From Bacteroidota bacterium (lineage in GTDB: Bacteria > Bacteroidota > Bacteroidia > Chitinophagales > Chitinophagaceae): DNA of 64,000 bases. The stretch's first letter is position 1. Every line of letters begins with the position of its first letter. Under the pieces are notes generated by a model. It was not told where the DNA came from and searched no databases. It saw only the letters and a program-made list of their open reading frames with translations. This document shows, one piece after another, positions 17,717 through 26,418 of the stretch. Both the position numbers and the translations under genes were made by a program. Location of the stretch: NCBI GenBank assembly GCA_023437225.1, contig JAEZGS010000028.1:38883-102882 (forward strand), read 5' to 3'.

Positions 17717-17756
17717 AGTATACATATCTGTACCCGGCTGCCGGGGCCTGTATACT
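17717..17756 (+). other. Nested inverted repeat between lspA and the lipoprotein gene
   Basis: Outer arms AGTATACA (17717-17724) and TGTATACT (17749-17756) are perfect complements and enclose an inner CCCGG-ctg-CCGGG hairpin (17733-17745). There is no T-run, so it is either a weak transcript end for lspA, an operator, or an RNA structure in the leader of the lipoprotein gene, whose ATG follows 12 bases later. Confidence 0.45.
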
Positions 17757-17768
17757 CAATTACATCAC

Positions 17769-19283
17769 ATGAAAGCCTTAACCTACTGTCTTTTTTTCCT
17801 GGCATTGCTGTTTACTTCCGCATGTTCCAAAGAACTAAGTCTGGAAAACGCCGGCATTATTGAACCACCACCTCCCGGTGAACAAATGCAATGGCAATTT
17901 GAAGATTCCCTCGGAATCAAACAGGGCGATGTTGATACCGCGTTCATTGCAGAGCAGGGATCACTCCAGGCATTGTTTATCGATGGAACCAGTGATGACG
18001 GTGAATACCGGATACTTTTAAATGTGGTTGCTGCTTCCTTGCGACCCGGTTCGTATCGTGCAGAAAATGTCAATTTCACTTTTTATCAGGGTGCCGACCT
18101 CATTTACTTCAACGATCCTTCTGTTGGTGAGTTTACACTCAACATATCTGCCATCGACACTGCGCGGGTTACCGGTACATTTAGTGGTGTCATCGTCGAT
18201 GTACGTACGGGGATCACAAGTATTCAAAATGGATCGTTCAGTGCTGACCTTAATTCCATGCCCGCAGAAGGAACATCAGAAGGTACGCTGGTTTGTGATA
18301 CCATTGGTGTGTTTGGCGACTATCTTGAAGGTGAGGAAACCAATGCCACACATTATATCGAATTCGATCTTAACGTAACAAAGCCTGGCACATTCGTGAT
18401 CAGTACGGATGAAGTCAACGGTATCAGTTATGCGGCCGAAGGTGAGTTCGCCGAGCCAGGTCTTTATACCATACAGCTTGGTGCTTTTGGAGTACCTGTG
18501 CAAACCGGTCCAACCGAGTTTACGCTTACTTATGCAGGTTCTTCCTGCAACTTTACGGTGGAAGTTAAAAGCAATGATGATTCGCTGGTAGAAGCGCCGG
18601 GCGGCTTGTTATCTGCAGAAGAAAAAACATTTGGCGCGCTGCTGCGCGATGACCTATGGTATCGGACTTCTAACAATAAGATCGCCGAAATTCGTTCGAA
18701 CGGAAACCCACTGCGAAAGCTGTTTTATGATGGAGCGGACAGGTTAAACACACAGGAGTTCTGGGTATCGGATGGTTTTGGAGGAACATACAAAGACCGC
18801 ACATTTGAGTATTCGTACGACGGAGCAGGAAATGTAATTGCAATAACCAATGTTGACGACAATGGGGAAGTGATCGATACAGCGTTTTCTTATACCATAG
18901 CTGCAAACAAAGTCTCTTCTAAAACCATTTATTCAAACGGGGCACCCGTTGCCAGGGCGTTATATACTTATACGAACGACAACCTTACCATGATCAGTTA
19001 TACGGATCAGTCGCTGGTTAATGTAGTTGATTCGATTGTCATCAGCTATGACACCAGGGACAACAAGTTCAACAGCATCCATTCCCAGTACTACTTCATT
19101 GACATGGCGAATGTGTTTGAAGACACGCATCAGAATGAAATGTTCTTCTTTAGTAAGAACTACCCGGTATCAATGACATTAAGCAACGGCGCAGTTGTGC
19201 CCATTGCGGTGCAGGTAAATCCAAGTTTCCAGCCAACAGAAGTATCGATCGATGGTCAGAGTTGGTTTAAATATTATTACTAG
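17769..19283 (+). CDS. Predicted lipoprotein of unknown function with YD-like C-terminal part
   Basis: A 504-residue protein with a lipoprotein signal (FFLALLFTSACSKE, lipidated Cys19). Residues about 30-290 consist of beta-rich sequence with repeated GTFSG / NGSFSADL-like units and two single cysteines (CDTIG, SSCNF). The C-terminal part (about 300-500) carries motifs reminiscent of YD/RHS repeats, such as FEYSYDGAGNVIAITN and YSNGAPVARALYTYTNDN. No enzyme motif is recognised. It is probably anchored to the outer or inner membrane by lipid. The gene follows lspA on the same strand; whether this is functional or chance is unknown. Confidence 0.75.
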   Translation: MKALTYCLFFLALLFTSACSKELSLENAGIIEPPPPGEQMQWQFEDSLGIKQGDVDTAFIAEQGSLQALFIDGTSDDGEYRILLNVVAASLRPGSYRAENVNFTFYQGADLIYFNDPSVGEFTLNISAIDTARVTGTFSGVIVDVRTGITSIQNGSFSADLNSMPAEGTSEGTLVCDTIGVFGDYLEGEETNATHYIEFDLNVTKPGTFVISTDEVNGISYAAEGEFAEPGLYTIQLGAFGVPVQTGPTEFTLTYAGSSCNFTVEVKSNDDSLVEAPGGLLSAEEKTFGALLRDDLWYRTSNNKIAEIRSNGNPLRKLFYDGADRLNTQEFWVSDGFGGTYKDRTFEYSYDGAGNVIAITNVDDNGEVIDTAFSYTIAANKVSSKTIYSNGAPVARALYTYTNDNLTMISYTDQSLVNVVDSIVISYDTRDNKFNSIHSQYYFIDMANVFEDTHQNEMFFFSKNYPVSMTLSNGAVVPIAVQVNPSFQPTEVSIDGQSWFKYYY

Positions 19284-19285
19284 CA

Positions 19286-19306
19286 GAAATGAGAAATGAG
19301 AAATGA
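19286..19306 (+). repeat. Three tandem copies of GAAATGA
   Basis: GAAATGA is repeated three times without interruption just after the stop codon of the lipoprotein gene. A related sequence in reverse orientation lies at about 19362-19396, so the short gap between the convergent genes is framed by complementary words around the terminator. Confidence 0.6.
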
Positions 19307-19326
19307 GAATTGGAACTAAAACATAA

Positions 19327-19353
19327 GGCGCCCGACCAGGCGCCCTATTTATT
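19327..19353. terminator. Bidirectional terminator between lipoprotein gene and fumC
   Basis: GGCGCC at 19327-19332 and 19339-19344 form a GC-rich stem with a 6-base loop, followed by CTATTTATTT. It lies between two convergent genes and can serve both. Confidence 0.65.
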
Positions 19354-19399
19354 TCTGCATTCTTGTTCTCAATTCACAATTTTCATTTCTGAATTTTGC

Positions 19400-20797
19400 T
19401 TAAAGGTCGCCCACCATCTTCGCTGGCACAACCCACTGGTCGAATTCTTCCGGAGTGAGGTAGCCTAGCTTCACAGCCATTTCTTTCAATGTTGTTCCTT
19501 CCTTATGAGCTTTTTGTGCGATCTCTGCTGCTTTGTAATAACCAATCTTAGTATTCAATGCAGTTACCAGCATCAGTGAATTGTCGACATGCTTTTTGAT
19601 GTTTGCTTCAATCGGCAAAATTCCTTCGGCACATTTATCATTGAATGAGATACATCCTTCACCAATAAGTCGCGCACTGTGGAGGAAGTTGTAGATCATC
19701 ACCGGTTTAAATACGTTCAGTTCAAAGTGTCCTGTTGCACCGCCGATGTTGATGGCAACATCGTTGCCCAGTACTTGTGCAGCGATCATCGTAACAGCTT
19801 CGCATTGTGTAGGATTCACTTTTCCAGGCATGATGGAAGATCCGGGCTCGTTATCCGGGATGAAGATCTCGCCGATACCGGAGCGCGGACCTGAAGATAA
19901 CATGCGGATGTCGTTAGCGATCTTCATCAAGCTCACTGCAACCGTCTTCAGCGCTCCATGTGCTTCAACAATTGCATCGTGCGCAGCAAGTGATTCAAAT
20001 TTATTCTCAGCAGTTACAAAGGGGAGACCTGTGAGTGTTGCAATGTGCCTTGCAACGTTCACTGAATAATCCTTTGGCGTGTTGATGCCCGTACCAACTG
20101 CTGTTCCGCCCAATGCAAGTTCAGAAAGATGTGCCAGCGTATTTCTAATTGCGCGAAGTCCATGATCCAGTTGCGAAACATACCCACTGAATTCCTGTCC
20201 GAGCGTAAGAGGTGTTGCATCCATGAAGTGAGTGCGACCGATCTTTACTACGTTCATGAATTCCCTGCTCTTTCTTTCGAGCGTTGCTTTCAATTTTTCA
20301 ATACCAGGAATGGTGTTTTCAACAAGCACTTTGTATGCAGCGATGTGCATTGCTGTTGGAAATGTATCGTTCGATGATTGTGATTTATTCACGTCATCAT
20401 TAGGATGAAGAAATTTTTCTTTATCACTTAATTGACCGCCCTGCATAACATGCCCACGATATGCGATCACTTCATTCACGTTCATGTTACTCTGCGTACC
20501 ACTACCGGTTTGCCATACAACCAATGGAAAGTATTCGTCAAGTTTACCTTCAAGTATTTCATCACATACTTTACCAATCAGATCCGACTTTTCTTTCGGA
20601 AGAGCACCAGCTTCGAAGTTGGTAATAGCAGCAGCTTTCTTCAGATAAGCGAAAGCTTCAATGATCTGCTTTGGCATCCTGTTGATATCGGTCGCTATCT
20701 TAAAGTTCTCAATACTGCGCTGTGTCTGTGCGCCATACAAGGCTCCTGCAGGAACCCGTACCTCACCCATTGTGTCTTTTTCTATACGGTAGTCCAT
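19400..20797 (-). CDS. fumC: Class II fumarate hydratase
   Basis: A 465-residue enzyme that interconverts fumarate and L-malate in the citric acid cycle, homotetrameric and cofactor-free. The superfamily signature GSSIMPGKVNPTQCE (the mobile catalytic serine loop) is near residue 317. Other conserved blocks are VWQTGSGTQSNMN near residue 94, QSSNDTFPTAMHIA, and GRTHFMDATPLTLGQEFSGY with the active-site histidine. Length and motifs match FumC. Aspartase and argininosuccinate lyase share the fold but lack this exact combination. It follows the crotonase gene on the same strand with a gap of 140 bases and may have its own promoter. Confidence 0.96.
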   Translation of the reverse strand: MDYRIEKDTMGEVRVPAGALYGAQTQRSIENFKIATDINRMPKQIIEAFAYLKKAAAITNFEAGALPKEKSDLIGKVCDEILEGKLDEYFPLVVWQTGSGTQSNMNVNEVIAYRGHVMQGGQLSDKEKFLHPNDDVNKSQSSNDTFPTAMHIAAYKVLVENTIPGIEKLKATLERKSREFMNVVKIGRTHFMDATPLTLGQEFSGYVSQLDHGLRAIRNTLAHLSELALGGTAVGTGINTPKDYSVNVARHIATLTGLPFVTAENKFESLAAHDAIVEAHGALKTVAVSLMKIANDIRMLSSGPRSGIGEIFIPDNEPGSSIMPGKVNPTQCEAVTMIAAQVLGNDVAINIGGATGHFELNVFKPVMIYNFLHSARLIGEGCISFNDKCAEGILPIEANIKKHVDNSLMLVTALNTKIGYYKAAEIAQKAHKEGTTLKEMAVKLGYLTPEEFDQWVVPAKMVGDL

Positions 20798-20937
20798 AAC
20801 ATTAATTTATGCGGGCAAAGGTATGCCATAAAACGCCAGTGCGCCTTACTGTACACAAAACTTAATGCTGTGAGATGCAATGGTATAGGAAACCATTTAG
20901 AACGTCATCAGCGTTAATTCATGCGATGGGTGCTCAA

Positions 20938-21714
20938 TTATTTTCCGGTAAATACAGGCTTGCGTTTTTCAATAAATGCTGTTGTGCCTTCGATCATGTC
21001 TTCGGTACGGAAACATTCTGCAAATGCATTTATTTCGAGTCCAAAACCGTCAATGCTTTCATCGAAAACTGCATTCACTGCCTGTATGCATTTGGCAACT
21101 GCCAGCGGTGCTTTTGAATTAATGACGCCTAATATTGAATATGCTTTATCGAGTAGCTCTTCTGATGGAGTTACATGGTTTACCAGTCCATATGAATGAG
21201 CCTGCCTGGCGTCTATCATATTGCCGGTAAGGATCATTTCTAGGGCGCGACCTTTCCCAATCAATTGCGTTAGTCGCTGTGTGCCTCCATAACCTGGTAT
21301 CAAGCCAAGGTTTACCTCAGGTTGACCGAACCTTGCGTTTTCACTTGCGATGCGGAAATGACATGCCATTGCTAACTCACAACCGCCACCTAAAGCAAAA
21401 CCATTGACTGCAGCGATGATAGGTTTGAACGATTCTTCTATCTTGAAAAAAACATCCTGTCCAGCCTGTGCCAATGCCATGCCTTCTTCCAGGGTGAGGC
21501 CCAGGAATTCACTGATGTCTGCACCTGCAACAAAAGCTTTGTTGCCAGAACCCGTAATAACCGCACTCCTGATCGAATCATCTGAAAGCAAAGTATCGAT
21601 GGCGCCCGACAATTCATTCATCACCTCCTGGTTCAATGCATTCAACTTATCGGGCCTGTTGATGGTGATCGTCATGATTCCATTTTCGATGGTGGTTATG
21701 ATGGTATTGTGCAT
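20938..21714 (-). CDS. Enoyl-CoA hydratase/isomerase family protein (crotonase)
   Basis: A 258-residue crotonase-fold enzyme that probably hydrates 2-enoyl-CoA in fatty acid or branched-chain amino acid breakdown. The first oxyanion-hole segment is AFVAGADISEFL near residue 64. The second segment and the two catalytic glutamates are seen in GGGCELAMACHFRIA and FGQPEVNLGLIPGYGGTQRL, consistent with a true hydratase. It lies 15 bases downstream of the B12-binding domain gene, which in turn overlaps gltX, so all three are likely one transcript. Precise substrate unknown. Confidence 0.9.
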   Translation of the reverse strand: MHNTIITTIENGIMTITINRPDKLNALNQEVMNELSGAIDTLLSDDSIRSAVITGSGNKAFVAGADISEFLGLTLEEGMALAQAGQDVFFKIEESFKPIIAAVNGFALGGGCELAMACHFRIASENARFGQPEVNLGLIPGYGGTQRLTQLIGKGRALEMILTGNMIDARQAHSYGLVNHVTPSEELLDKAYSILGVINSKAPLAVAKCIQAVNAVFDESIDGFGLEINAFAECFRTEDMIEGTTAFIEKRKPVFTGK

Positions 21715-21729
21715 ATGGCGAATATAAGA

Positions 21730-22146
21730 TTAGAATGTCCTTTTTTCTTTTACCCAGTTTGTAATATAATCAGCGATCGTTTTCGTTGGAGTACCCGGCG
21801 CAAACAACTGACCAACGCCCATTTCGTTCAGTGTTTTCATGTCATCGGATGGAATGATGCCGCCGCCGGTAAGCAACACATCATTCATGTTCCTGCTCTT
21901 CATCATGTCAATCACTTTGGGAAAGACAGTCATGTGCGCACCACTGAGAATGCTTATACCAATGGCATCCACATCTTCCTGTAATGCTGCATTCACAACC
22001 ATTTCAGGAGTTTGACGCAGACCGGTATAGATCACTTCCATACCTGCATCGCGAAGAGCAGAAGCAATGACCTTAGCGCCGCGATCATGTCCGTCAAGGC
22101 CGATCTTGGCAACTAACACTCTTATCGGGCGATTGAGCTGATTCAT
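21730..22146 (-). CDS. Stand-alone cobalamin (B12)-binding domain, acyl-CoA mutase small subunit type
   Basis: A 138-residue protein that consists only of the C-terminal B12-binding Rossmann domain of methylmalonyl-CoA mutase-type enzymes. The cobalamin lower-ligand motif DxHxxG is intact (GLDGHDRGAKVIA), as are the SILSGAHM and LLTGGGIIP segments that embrace the nucleotide tail. Such separate subunits pair with a substrate-binding large subunit in split mutases (isobutyryl-CoA mutase IcmB-type and relatives). No large subunit is in the window. Its start codon overlaps the gltX stop codon as ATGA, so translation is probably coupled. The adjacent crotonase fits an acyl-CoA pathway. Confidence 0.88.
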   Translation of the reverse strand: MNQLNRPIRVLVAKIGLDGHDRGAKVIASALRDAGMEVIYTGLRQTPEMVVNAALQEDVDAIGISILSGAHMTVFPKVIDMMKSRNMNDVLLTGGGIIPSDDMKTLNEMGVGQLFAPGTPTKTIADYITNWVKEKRTF

Positions 22147-23666
22147 AACATTGAAAGTACGTTTTCTATTCGTGCGATGGTTTCCTCCTTACCAAGCACT
22201 GCGGCGATATCAAATACCGGGGGACCGAACTTCCCACCAACAAGCATTATGCGCAACGGAAGCTGAACCTCACCTGGTTTGATGCCACATGAAGCAGCGA
22301 TCTGCTTGAACCCTTCTTCGATGAATGCACTGTTCCAGGTATCAATAGCAGCAATCTCTTTGATCAATTCGCGGAAGAATGCTGTCTTTTGTTCATTCCA
22401 TTTCGGCTGGATAACATACAGATCGATTTCCCTGGGGCGAACAAAGAAGAAGGATGATTGATCCCAGAGGTCATTCAATAACTGGCACCTGTCTTTCACC
22501 AGTCGCACCACTTCATGCAATACATCGTCCTGAACGTCCAGAGTAACGTTTTTTGTTGCAGCTATGCGTTGCAATTCCGAAGCAAGCCTGCTGTCATCAA
22601 CGCGCTTTATCCATTCGTGGTTGAACCATTTTGCTTTTTCAAAATCGAATTTCGCTCCTGCTTTGTGTACGCGATCGAGCGAAAATTTATCAACCAGTTC
22701 TTCGAGCGAAAATAGTTCCTGTTCAGTGCCATCATTCCATCCCAACATAGCCAGCATATTAATGAATGCTTCAGGGAGAAAACCTCTTTCCCTGAAACCT
22801 TCAACAAATTCGTTGTTCCGCGGATCTGTCCAGTTCATTGGAAAGACGGGGAATCCGTATTTCGCTCCATCCCTCTTACTTAACTTACCATTCGGTCCCA
22901 TGATAAGCGGAAGGTGCGCCCATTGCGGCATCTGTTGCTTCCAGCCAAGATAGTCCCATAACAATATATGGACGGGTGCGCTTGGCAACCACTCTTCACC
23001 TCGAAACGCGTGTGTTATTTGCATCAGGTAATCGTCAACAACAACTGCCAGGTGATAAGTAGGCATGCCATCGGCTTTCAACAATACTTTGTCGTCAACC
23101 TGGTTAGTATTGAAGCTGATGTTGCCCCGTATCAGGTCGGTAAAATGTACTTCTTCATTCGAAGGCATTTTAATACGCACGACATGTGGTGTGCCTTCAC
23201 TTAGCAACCGCTGCACTTCTTCATTCGATAATGTAAGTGAATTGCGCATCTTCATCCGGATCTCCTGGCTGTATTGTGGAGAAGGATTTGATTCCGTTTT
23301 GAATGCACTGCGCATCTCATCCAATTCCGCAGGAGTATCAAAAGCATAATATGCGTTGCCCTGTGCAACAAGTTGTTCCGCATACTGCCGGTATAATTGT
23401 TTGCGTTCACTTTGCCTGTACGGTCCGTATTCACCGGGGTTGAACGGACTTTCATCCGGAATCAATCCACACCATTCAAGACAGTCAATGATATATTGTT
23501 CAGCGCCTTCAACGAAACGCGATTGATCTGTGTCTTCTATGCGTAAAACAAAATCTCCTTTCAACTGGCGTGCGAAGAGATAATTATATAAAACAGTCCT
23601 GATACCACCCAGGTGCAAACCACCGGTGGGACTTGGTGCAAAACGAACTCTGACTTTTCTATCCAT
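22143..23666 (-). CDS. gltX: Glutamyl-tRNA synthetase
   Basis: A 507-residue class I aminoacyl-tRNA synthetase that charges tRNA-Glu (and possibly tRNA-Gln). The N-terminus VRVRFAPSPTGGLHLGGIRT carries the HIGH-type motif as HLGG, and GKLSKRDG is the KMSKS-type motif near residue 255. The alpha-helical anticodon-binding region follows. The ATG at 23666 is chosen because the conserved domain starts directly there; an open frame continues 34 codons upstream but into sequence shared with the divergent gene. The 3' end overlaps the next gene by four bases. Amidotransferase genes are not in view, so discriminating versus non-discriminating type is open. Confidence 0.96.
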   Translation of the reverse strand: MDRKVRVRFAPSPTGGLHLGGIRTVLYNYLFARQLKGDFVLRIEDTDQSRFVEGAEQYIIDCLEWCGLIPDESPFNPGEYGPYRQSERKQLYRQYAEQLVAQGNAYYAFDTPAELDEMRSAFKTESNPSPQYSQEIRMKMRNSLTLSNEEVQRLLSEGTPHVVRIKMPSNEEVHFTDLIRGNISFNTNQVDDKVLLKADGMPTYHLAVVVDDYLMQITHAFRGEEWLPSAPVHILLWDYLGWKQQMPQWAHLPLIMGPNGKLSKRDGAKYGFPVFPMNWTDPRNNEFVEGFRERGFLPEAFINMLAMLGWNDGTEQELFSLEELVDKFSLDRVHKAGAKFDFEKAKWFNHEWIKRVDDSRLASELQRIAATKNVTLDVQDDVLHEVVRLVKDRCQLLNDLWDQSSFFFVRPREIDLYVIQPKWNEQKTAFFRELIKEIAAIDTWNSAFIEEGFKQIAASCGIKPGEVQLPLRIMLVGGKFGPPVFDIAAVLGKEETIARIENVLSML

Positions 23667-23685
23667 AGGCAGCAAAGGTAAACTG

Positions 23686-23693
23686 TATATTTG
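23686..23693 (+). promoter_or_regulatory. Predicted -7 element (TATATTTG) of the ARPP-1 gene
   Basis: TATATTTG ends ten bases before the ATG at 23704. If used, the transcript would have almost no leader. The element lies in the 37-base gap between divergent gltX and the ARPP-1 gene. Confidence 0.45.
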
Positions 23694-23703
23694 TATCACC
23701 CGC

Positions 23704-24627
23704 ATGAAACGACTCCTGCTGTATACAACCCTTTTGCTGTGGACACATTGCTGTCTTGCGCAGATCACTTATGAAACGGTGTTCATTGATTACGACAGCG
23801 CCTGGGAGTACAGGGAGATGAAAATAATTCCTGTAAGAACGAAGGGACTTCCATCATCGATGCAGGAGATGATGACATTGCGACAGGCAATGAGATCGGG
23901 GCTCGTGGAGATCAGTGAACGCGGAACAGCATCTACGGAAAACGTGCATTGGGTCAGGGTTCGAAACAAAAGCAACAAGCCTTTGTATGTAGCATCGGGA
24001 GAAATCATCACTGGCGGAAGGCAGGACCGGATGTTATCGAAGGATACGGTATTGATCCCAAATGGAGCAGACCAGTATCTACCTGCGATGTGCGTGGAAG
24101 AAAACAGATGGAGTGATAAGGAACGCAAATTCCAGTATCATGGATATTCAAACCCGTCATTGAGAAAGGTGATGAATAACAGCGGAAACCAGGTATTGAT
24201 CTGGAAGGAAGTATATGCTCAGCTGGACAGTTCGGATATACGTTCTCAAACCCTTGCCTATGGCGCATTGCGGGCTGATAAGAAAGCACTGCTTGATCAT
24301 AGTGATTACATGAATTGTTTCATGCAGAACCTGCGTAAAGATGATAGCACGATTGTTGGAGTTATTTGTATCAGTGGCGATAAGATCCTTGGTACGGACG
24401 TGTATGCATCGAACAATTTGTTTCGCGATGAATTTGAATCGATCCTTTCAGGATACGTTGAAGAGTCGATGCGAATCGGAACTGTACCACGTGTAACCAA
24501 TGATGAGGTTGCTGCAGCCATGGAACCGGTATTGAGAAATGAATTAAGCCAGGAAGAATATTGTAAGAAAAATGGGAAGCTGTTCAGATATAAGGGGAAG
24601 GTGTTTCATGTGAATGCGTTCTTTTGA
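23704..24627 (+). CDS. Exported ARPP-1 (DUF6569-type) domain protein
   Basis: A 307-residue protein with an N-terminal signal peptide (MKRLLLYTTLLLWTHCCLAQ). The body matches the ARPP-1 family as I remember it: WVRVRNKSNKPLYVASGEIITG, then GRQDRMLSKDTVLIPNGADQ, then a CVEENRWSD box. The family was named for its occurrence beside ADP-ribosylglycohydrolase and rhodanese-phosphatase proteins; the molecular activity is not known. The start at 23704 is preferred over an upstream in-frame TTG because the signal peptide begins there. It is divergent from gltX. No ADP-ribosylation gene is near, so this is a stand-alone exported member. Confidence 0.7.
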   Translation: MKRLLLYTTLLLWTHCCLAQITYETVFIDYDSAWEYREMKIIPVRTKGLPSSMQEMMTLRQAMRSGLVEISERGTASTENVHWVRVRNKSNKPLYVASGEIITGGRQDRMLSKDTVLIPNGADQYLPAMCVEENRWSDKERKFQYHGYSNPSLRKVMNNSGNQVLIWKEVYAQLDSSDIRSQTLAYGALRADKKALLDHSDYMNCFMQNLRKDDSTIVGVICISGDKILGTDVYASNNLFRDEFESILSGYVEESMRIGTVPRVTNDEVAAAMEPVLRNELSQEEYCKKNGKLFRYKGKVFHVNAFF

Positions 24628-24681
24628 AATTAGAAACCGTAAACTGAAAACGGGAAACGGAAAAAAGAAGCAATGGGTTCA

Positions 24682-24750
24682 ATTAGCACATTAACCACAT
24701 TAGCATATTAGCACATTAAAAACCGCTTTCCGCTTTCCGCTTTCCGCATT
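24682..24750. repeat. Micro-repeat block: ATTAGCACATTA words and three CCGCTTT units
   Basis: The 132-base gap 24628-24759 contains ATTAGCACATTA-type words (24682-24718) and then CCGCTTT repeated three times (24723-24743) plus a variant. The same words recur, often in reverse complement (TAATGTGCTAAT, AAAGCGG), at 49975-50163, 54664-54781 and 57186-57293. Confidence 0.75.
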
Positions 24751-24759
24751 CTGTAAAAT

Positions 24760-25392
24760 ATGTATCCAACCAAAATACCATCGATCATCAAGCGCATTTA
24801 TTCATCCTACACCTGGGATGTAAAAGGTGATGACCATTCTGTTTACTTAACTTTCGATGATGGTCCGCATCCAGAAGTGACATTGTTTGTATTAGATGAA
24901 CTGGCGAAATACAATGCTAAAGCAACATTCTTTTGCATTGGAAAAAACGTTGAAGAGTATCCTGATGTATATAGCCGGATCCTCGTGGAAGGTCATCGAA
25001 CAGGCAATCATACACACAATCACCTCAATGGGTGGAAGACTCCCGATAAAGAATACATATCGAACGTTGCAAAAGCGCGGGAGTACATTGATTCAGATCT
25101 TTTCAGACCACCCTATGGAAGAATAACAAGCTTCCAGGCAAATGCTTTGATGGGAAATGATCGTGAAAAAGGAGTACACTTCCGTATCATCATGTGGGAT
25201 GTCTTAAGTGGCGATTTTGATCTGCAAAAAAATGGTGAAGACTGCGTAAAAACTGTTTTGAAAAAGTCGAAACCCGGATCAATTATCACTTTTCATGATA
25301 GCGAAAAAGCGTTTCCGAGACTCCGTATTGCATTGCCAATTGTGCTTCAGGAATTCGCTGCTAAATCGTTTCAATTCAAGACTATAGAGTAG
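24760..25392 (+). CDS. Polysaccharide deacetylase (NodB homology domain)
   Basis: A 210-residue carbohydrate esterase family 4 domain, predicted to remove acetyl groups from N-acetylglucosamine polymers such as peptidoglycan or chitin-like chains. Motif 1 is TFDDGPHPE near residue 30 with the catalytic and metal aspartates; motif 2 is HRTGNHTHNHLNG with the two metal histidines; motif 3 is LFRPPYGRI; motif 4 may be the MWDVLSGDF segment, and the late catalytic histidine is in SIITFHDSEKA. There is no clear signal peptide, so it may be cytoplasmic or exported by an unrecognised route. The upstream gap is made of micro-repeats. Confidence 0.9.
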   Translation: MYPTKIPSIIKRIYSSYTWDVKGDDHSVYLTFDDGPHPEVTLFVLDELAKYNAKATFFCIGKNVEEYPDVYSRILVEGHRTGNHTHNHLNGWKTPDKEYISNVAKAREYIDSDLFRPPYGRITSFQANALMGNDREKGVHFRIIMWDVLSGDFDLQKNGEDCVKTVLKKSKPGSIITFHDSEKAFPRLRIALPIVLQEFAAKSFQFKTIE

Positions 25393-25394
25393 AA

Positions 25395-25411
25395 TTGGGA
25401 AATGTTCCCAA
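25395..25411. other. Short palindrome after the deacetylase gene
   Basis: TTGGGAA-atg-TTCCCAA, perfect 7-bp arms with a 3-base loop, starting three bases after the stop codon and upstream of the real terminator at 25437. Possible operator or mRNA 3' hairpin. Confidence 0.4.
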
Positions 25412-25436
25412 ATGTAGAGACGGCTAAAAATAAGTT

Positions 25437-25467
25437 GGGCCTGGGTAGACACCCTGGCCCGTTTTTA
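25437..25467 (+). terminator. Intrinsic terminator after the deacetylase gene
   Basis: GGGCCTGGGT (25437-25446) pairs with ACCCTGGCCC (25451-25460) with one mismatch and loop AGAC, followed by GTTTTTA. Confidence 0.85.
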
Positions 25468-25512
25468 ATCCGTACCCTATGAAAACTGAAATAAAGGTAA
25501 TTAATTATTTTA

Positions 25513-26418
25513 TTAATACAAAGTAATTATTCTTACACGATTACCCACTTTTAGCGCTGCCTCATTGTCGCAATCCCCGCTCCCATAGTCGAATTCAGCC
25601 AATTTTGTCCCATTTGCAGAAACCTCTATTATTCCCTTGATAAGCCACCTGCAACCGATCTTTTTTACCAGTGGAGAAGTGATGTTGGTTGACCAATTAT
25701 ATACATTAGCTCCCTTCTTAGTGACACCTGAAGCAGCGCCATTTACCGCATAAACGTCGTCCGACAGGTTGAGGGGTGTGCCGTTGCCTTCTGTCTGCCT
25801 GATGACTTTTTCACTTTGGAAATCCGCAAAATCGCCGGAGGCATCGGTCAATTTTCCATCGACATCAATCGAATAAGAGACGCCATTGATGGATGAGGTG
25901 TTTGTGATCACATGAGAACCTTCAATGCCGATCCCATTGATGGAGTATCCGTCAAATGTGGTCGTTGCCACCGCATCAAACATGACGAGTCGCTTTGTAT
26001 AGACGGTGATCATTTTACCTTTGCGGGTACGACCATCGCGACCAACACAGCCATCGCCGAAATCAATGACCACCTGTACCGGGAAAATACTTCCCTGGTT
26101 GAGATTCGTTACAGTAACGGTGTAACATTTTCCGACGGTATCAATTCCCATAACGCCGGAAACACCGGTCGAAGATCGGGGAGCAATGCCCGCAAAGACT
26201 CCGCTTCCGCCAACAGCAACCTGCGAATTCACTCCCATAACGTTCTCAAATACATCATTCGATATGATATCTGCTTCAACGTCCGATTCAATGCTGGCAA
26301 GTGCCGCAGTCTCCTGTGGAGATGATTGAGTATCGGATTCTTTCTTAGAGCAGGATGTAATTAACAGCGACATTAATACGATTGCCAATGAGGCTCGAAA
26401 CAGGAAGAAGGTTTTCAT
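25513..26418 (-). CDS. Predicted lipoprotein, function unknown
   Basis: A 301-residue protein with a lipoprotein signal peptide (IVLMSLLITSCSKKES, lipidated Cys23) and no recognised domain. After a polar linker rich in Ser, Glu and Gln, the body is beta-rich and contains paired features such as VVIDFGDGCVGRDGRTRKGK and late WLIKGIIEVSANGTKLAEF followed by DYGSGDCDNEAAL. The two late cysteines (CRW, GDCDN) may form a disulfide. Related lipoproteins of about 250-300 residues with an IDFG(D)GC motif are common in Chitinophagaceae, to my memory, but carry no function. It stands alone, convergent with the deacetylase gene. Confidence 0.75.
   Translation of the reverse strand: MKTFFLFRASLAIVLMSLLITSCSKKESDTQSSPQETAALASIESDVEADIISNDVFENVMGVNSQVAVGGSGVFAGIAPRSSTGVSGVMGIDTVGKCYTVTVTNLNQGSIFPVQVVIDFGDGCVGRDGRTRKGKMITVYTKRLVMFDAVATTTFDGYSINGIGIEGSHVITNTSSINGVSYSIDVDGKLTDASGDFADFQSEKVIRQTEGNGTPLNLSDDVYAVNGAASGVTKKGANVYNWSTNITSPLVKKIGCRWLIKGIIEVSANGTKLAEFDYGSGDCDNEAALKVGNRVRIITLY

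Noticed and set aside
20432..20917. 161-codon plus-strand frame over the start of fumC
   Set aside because: Antisense to conserved fumC sequence, unusual Cys/His/Phe-rich composition, no support.
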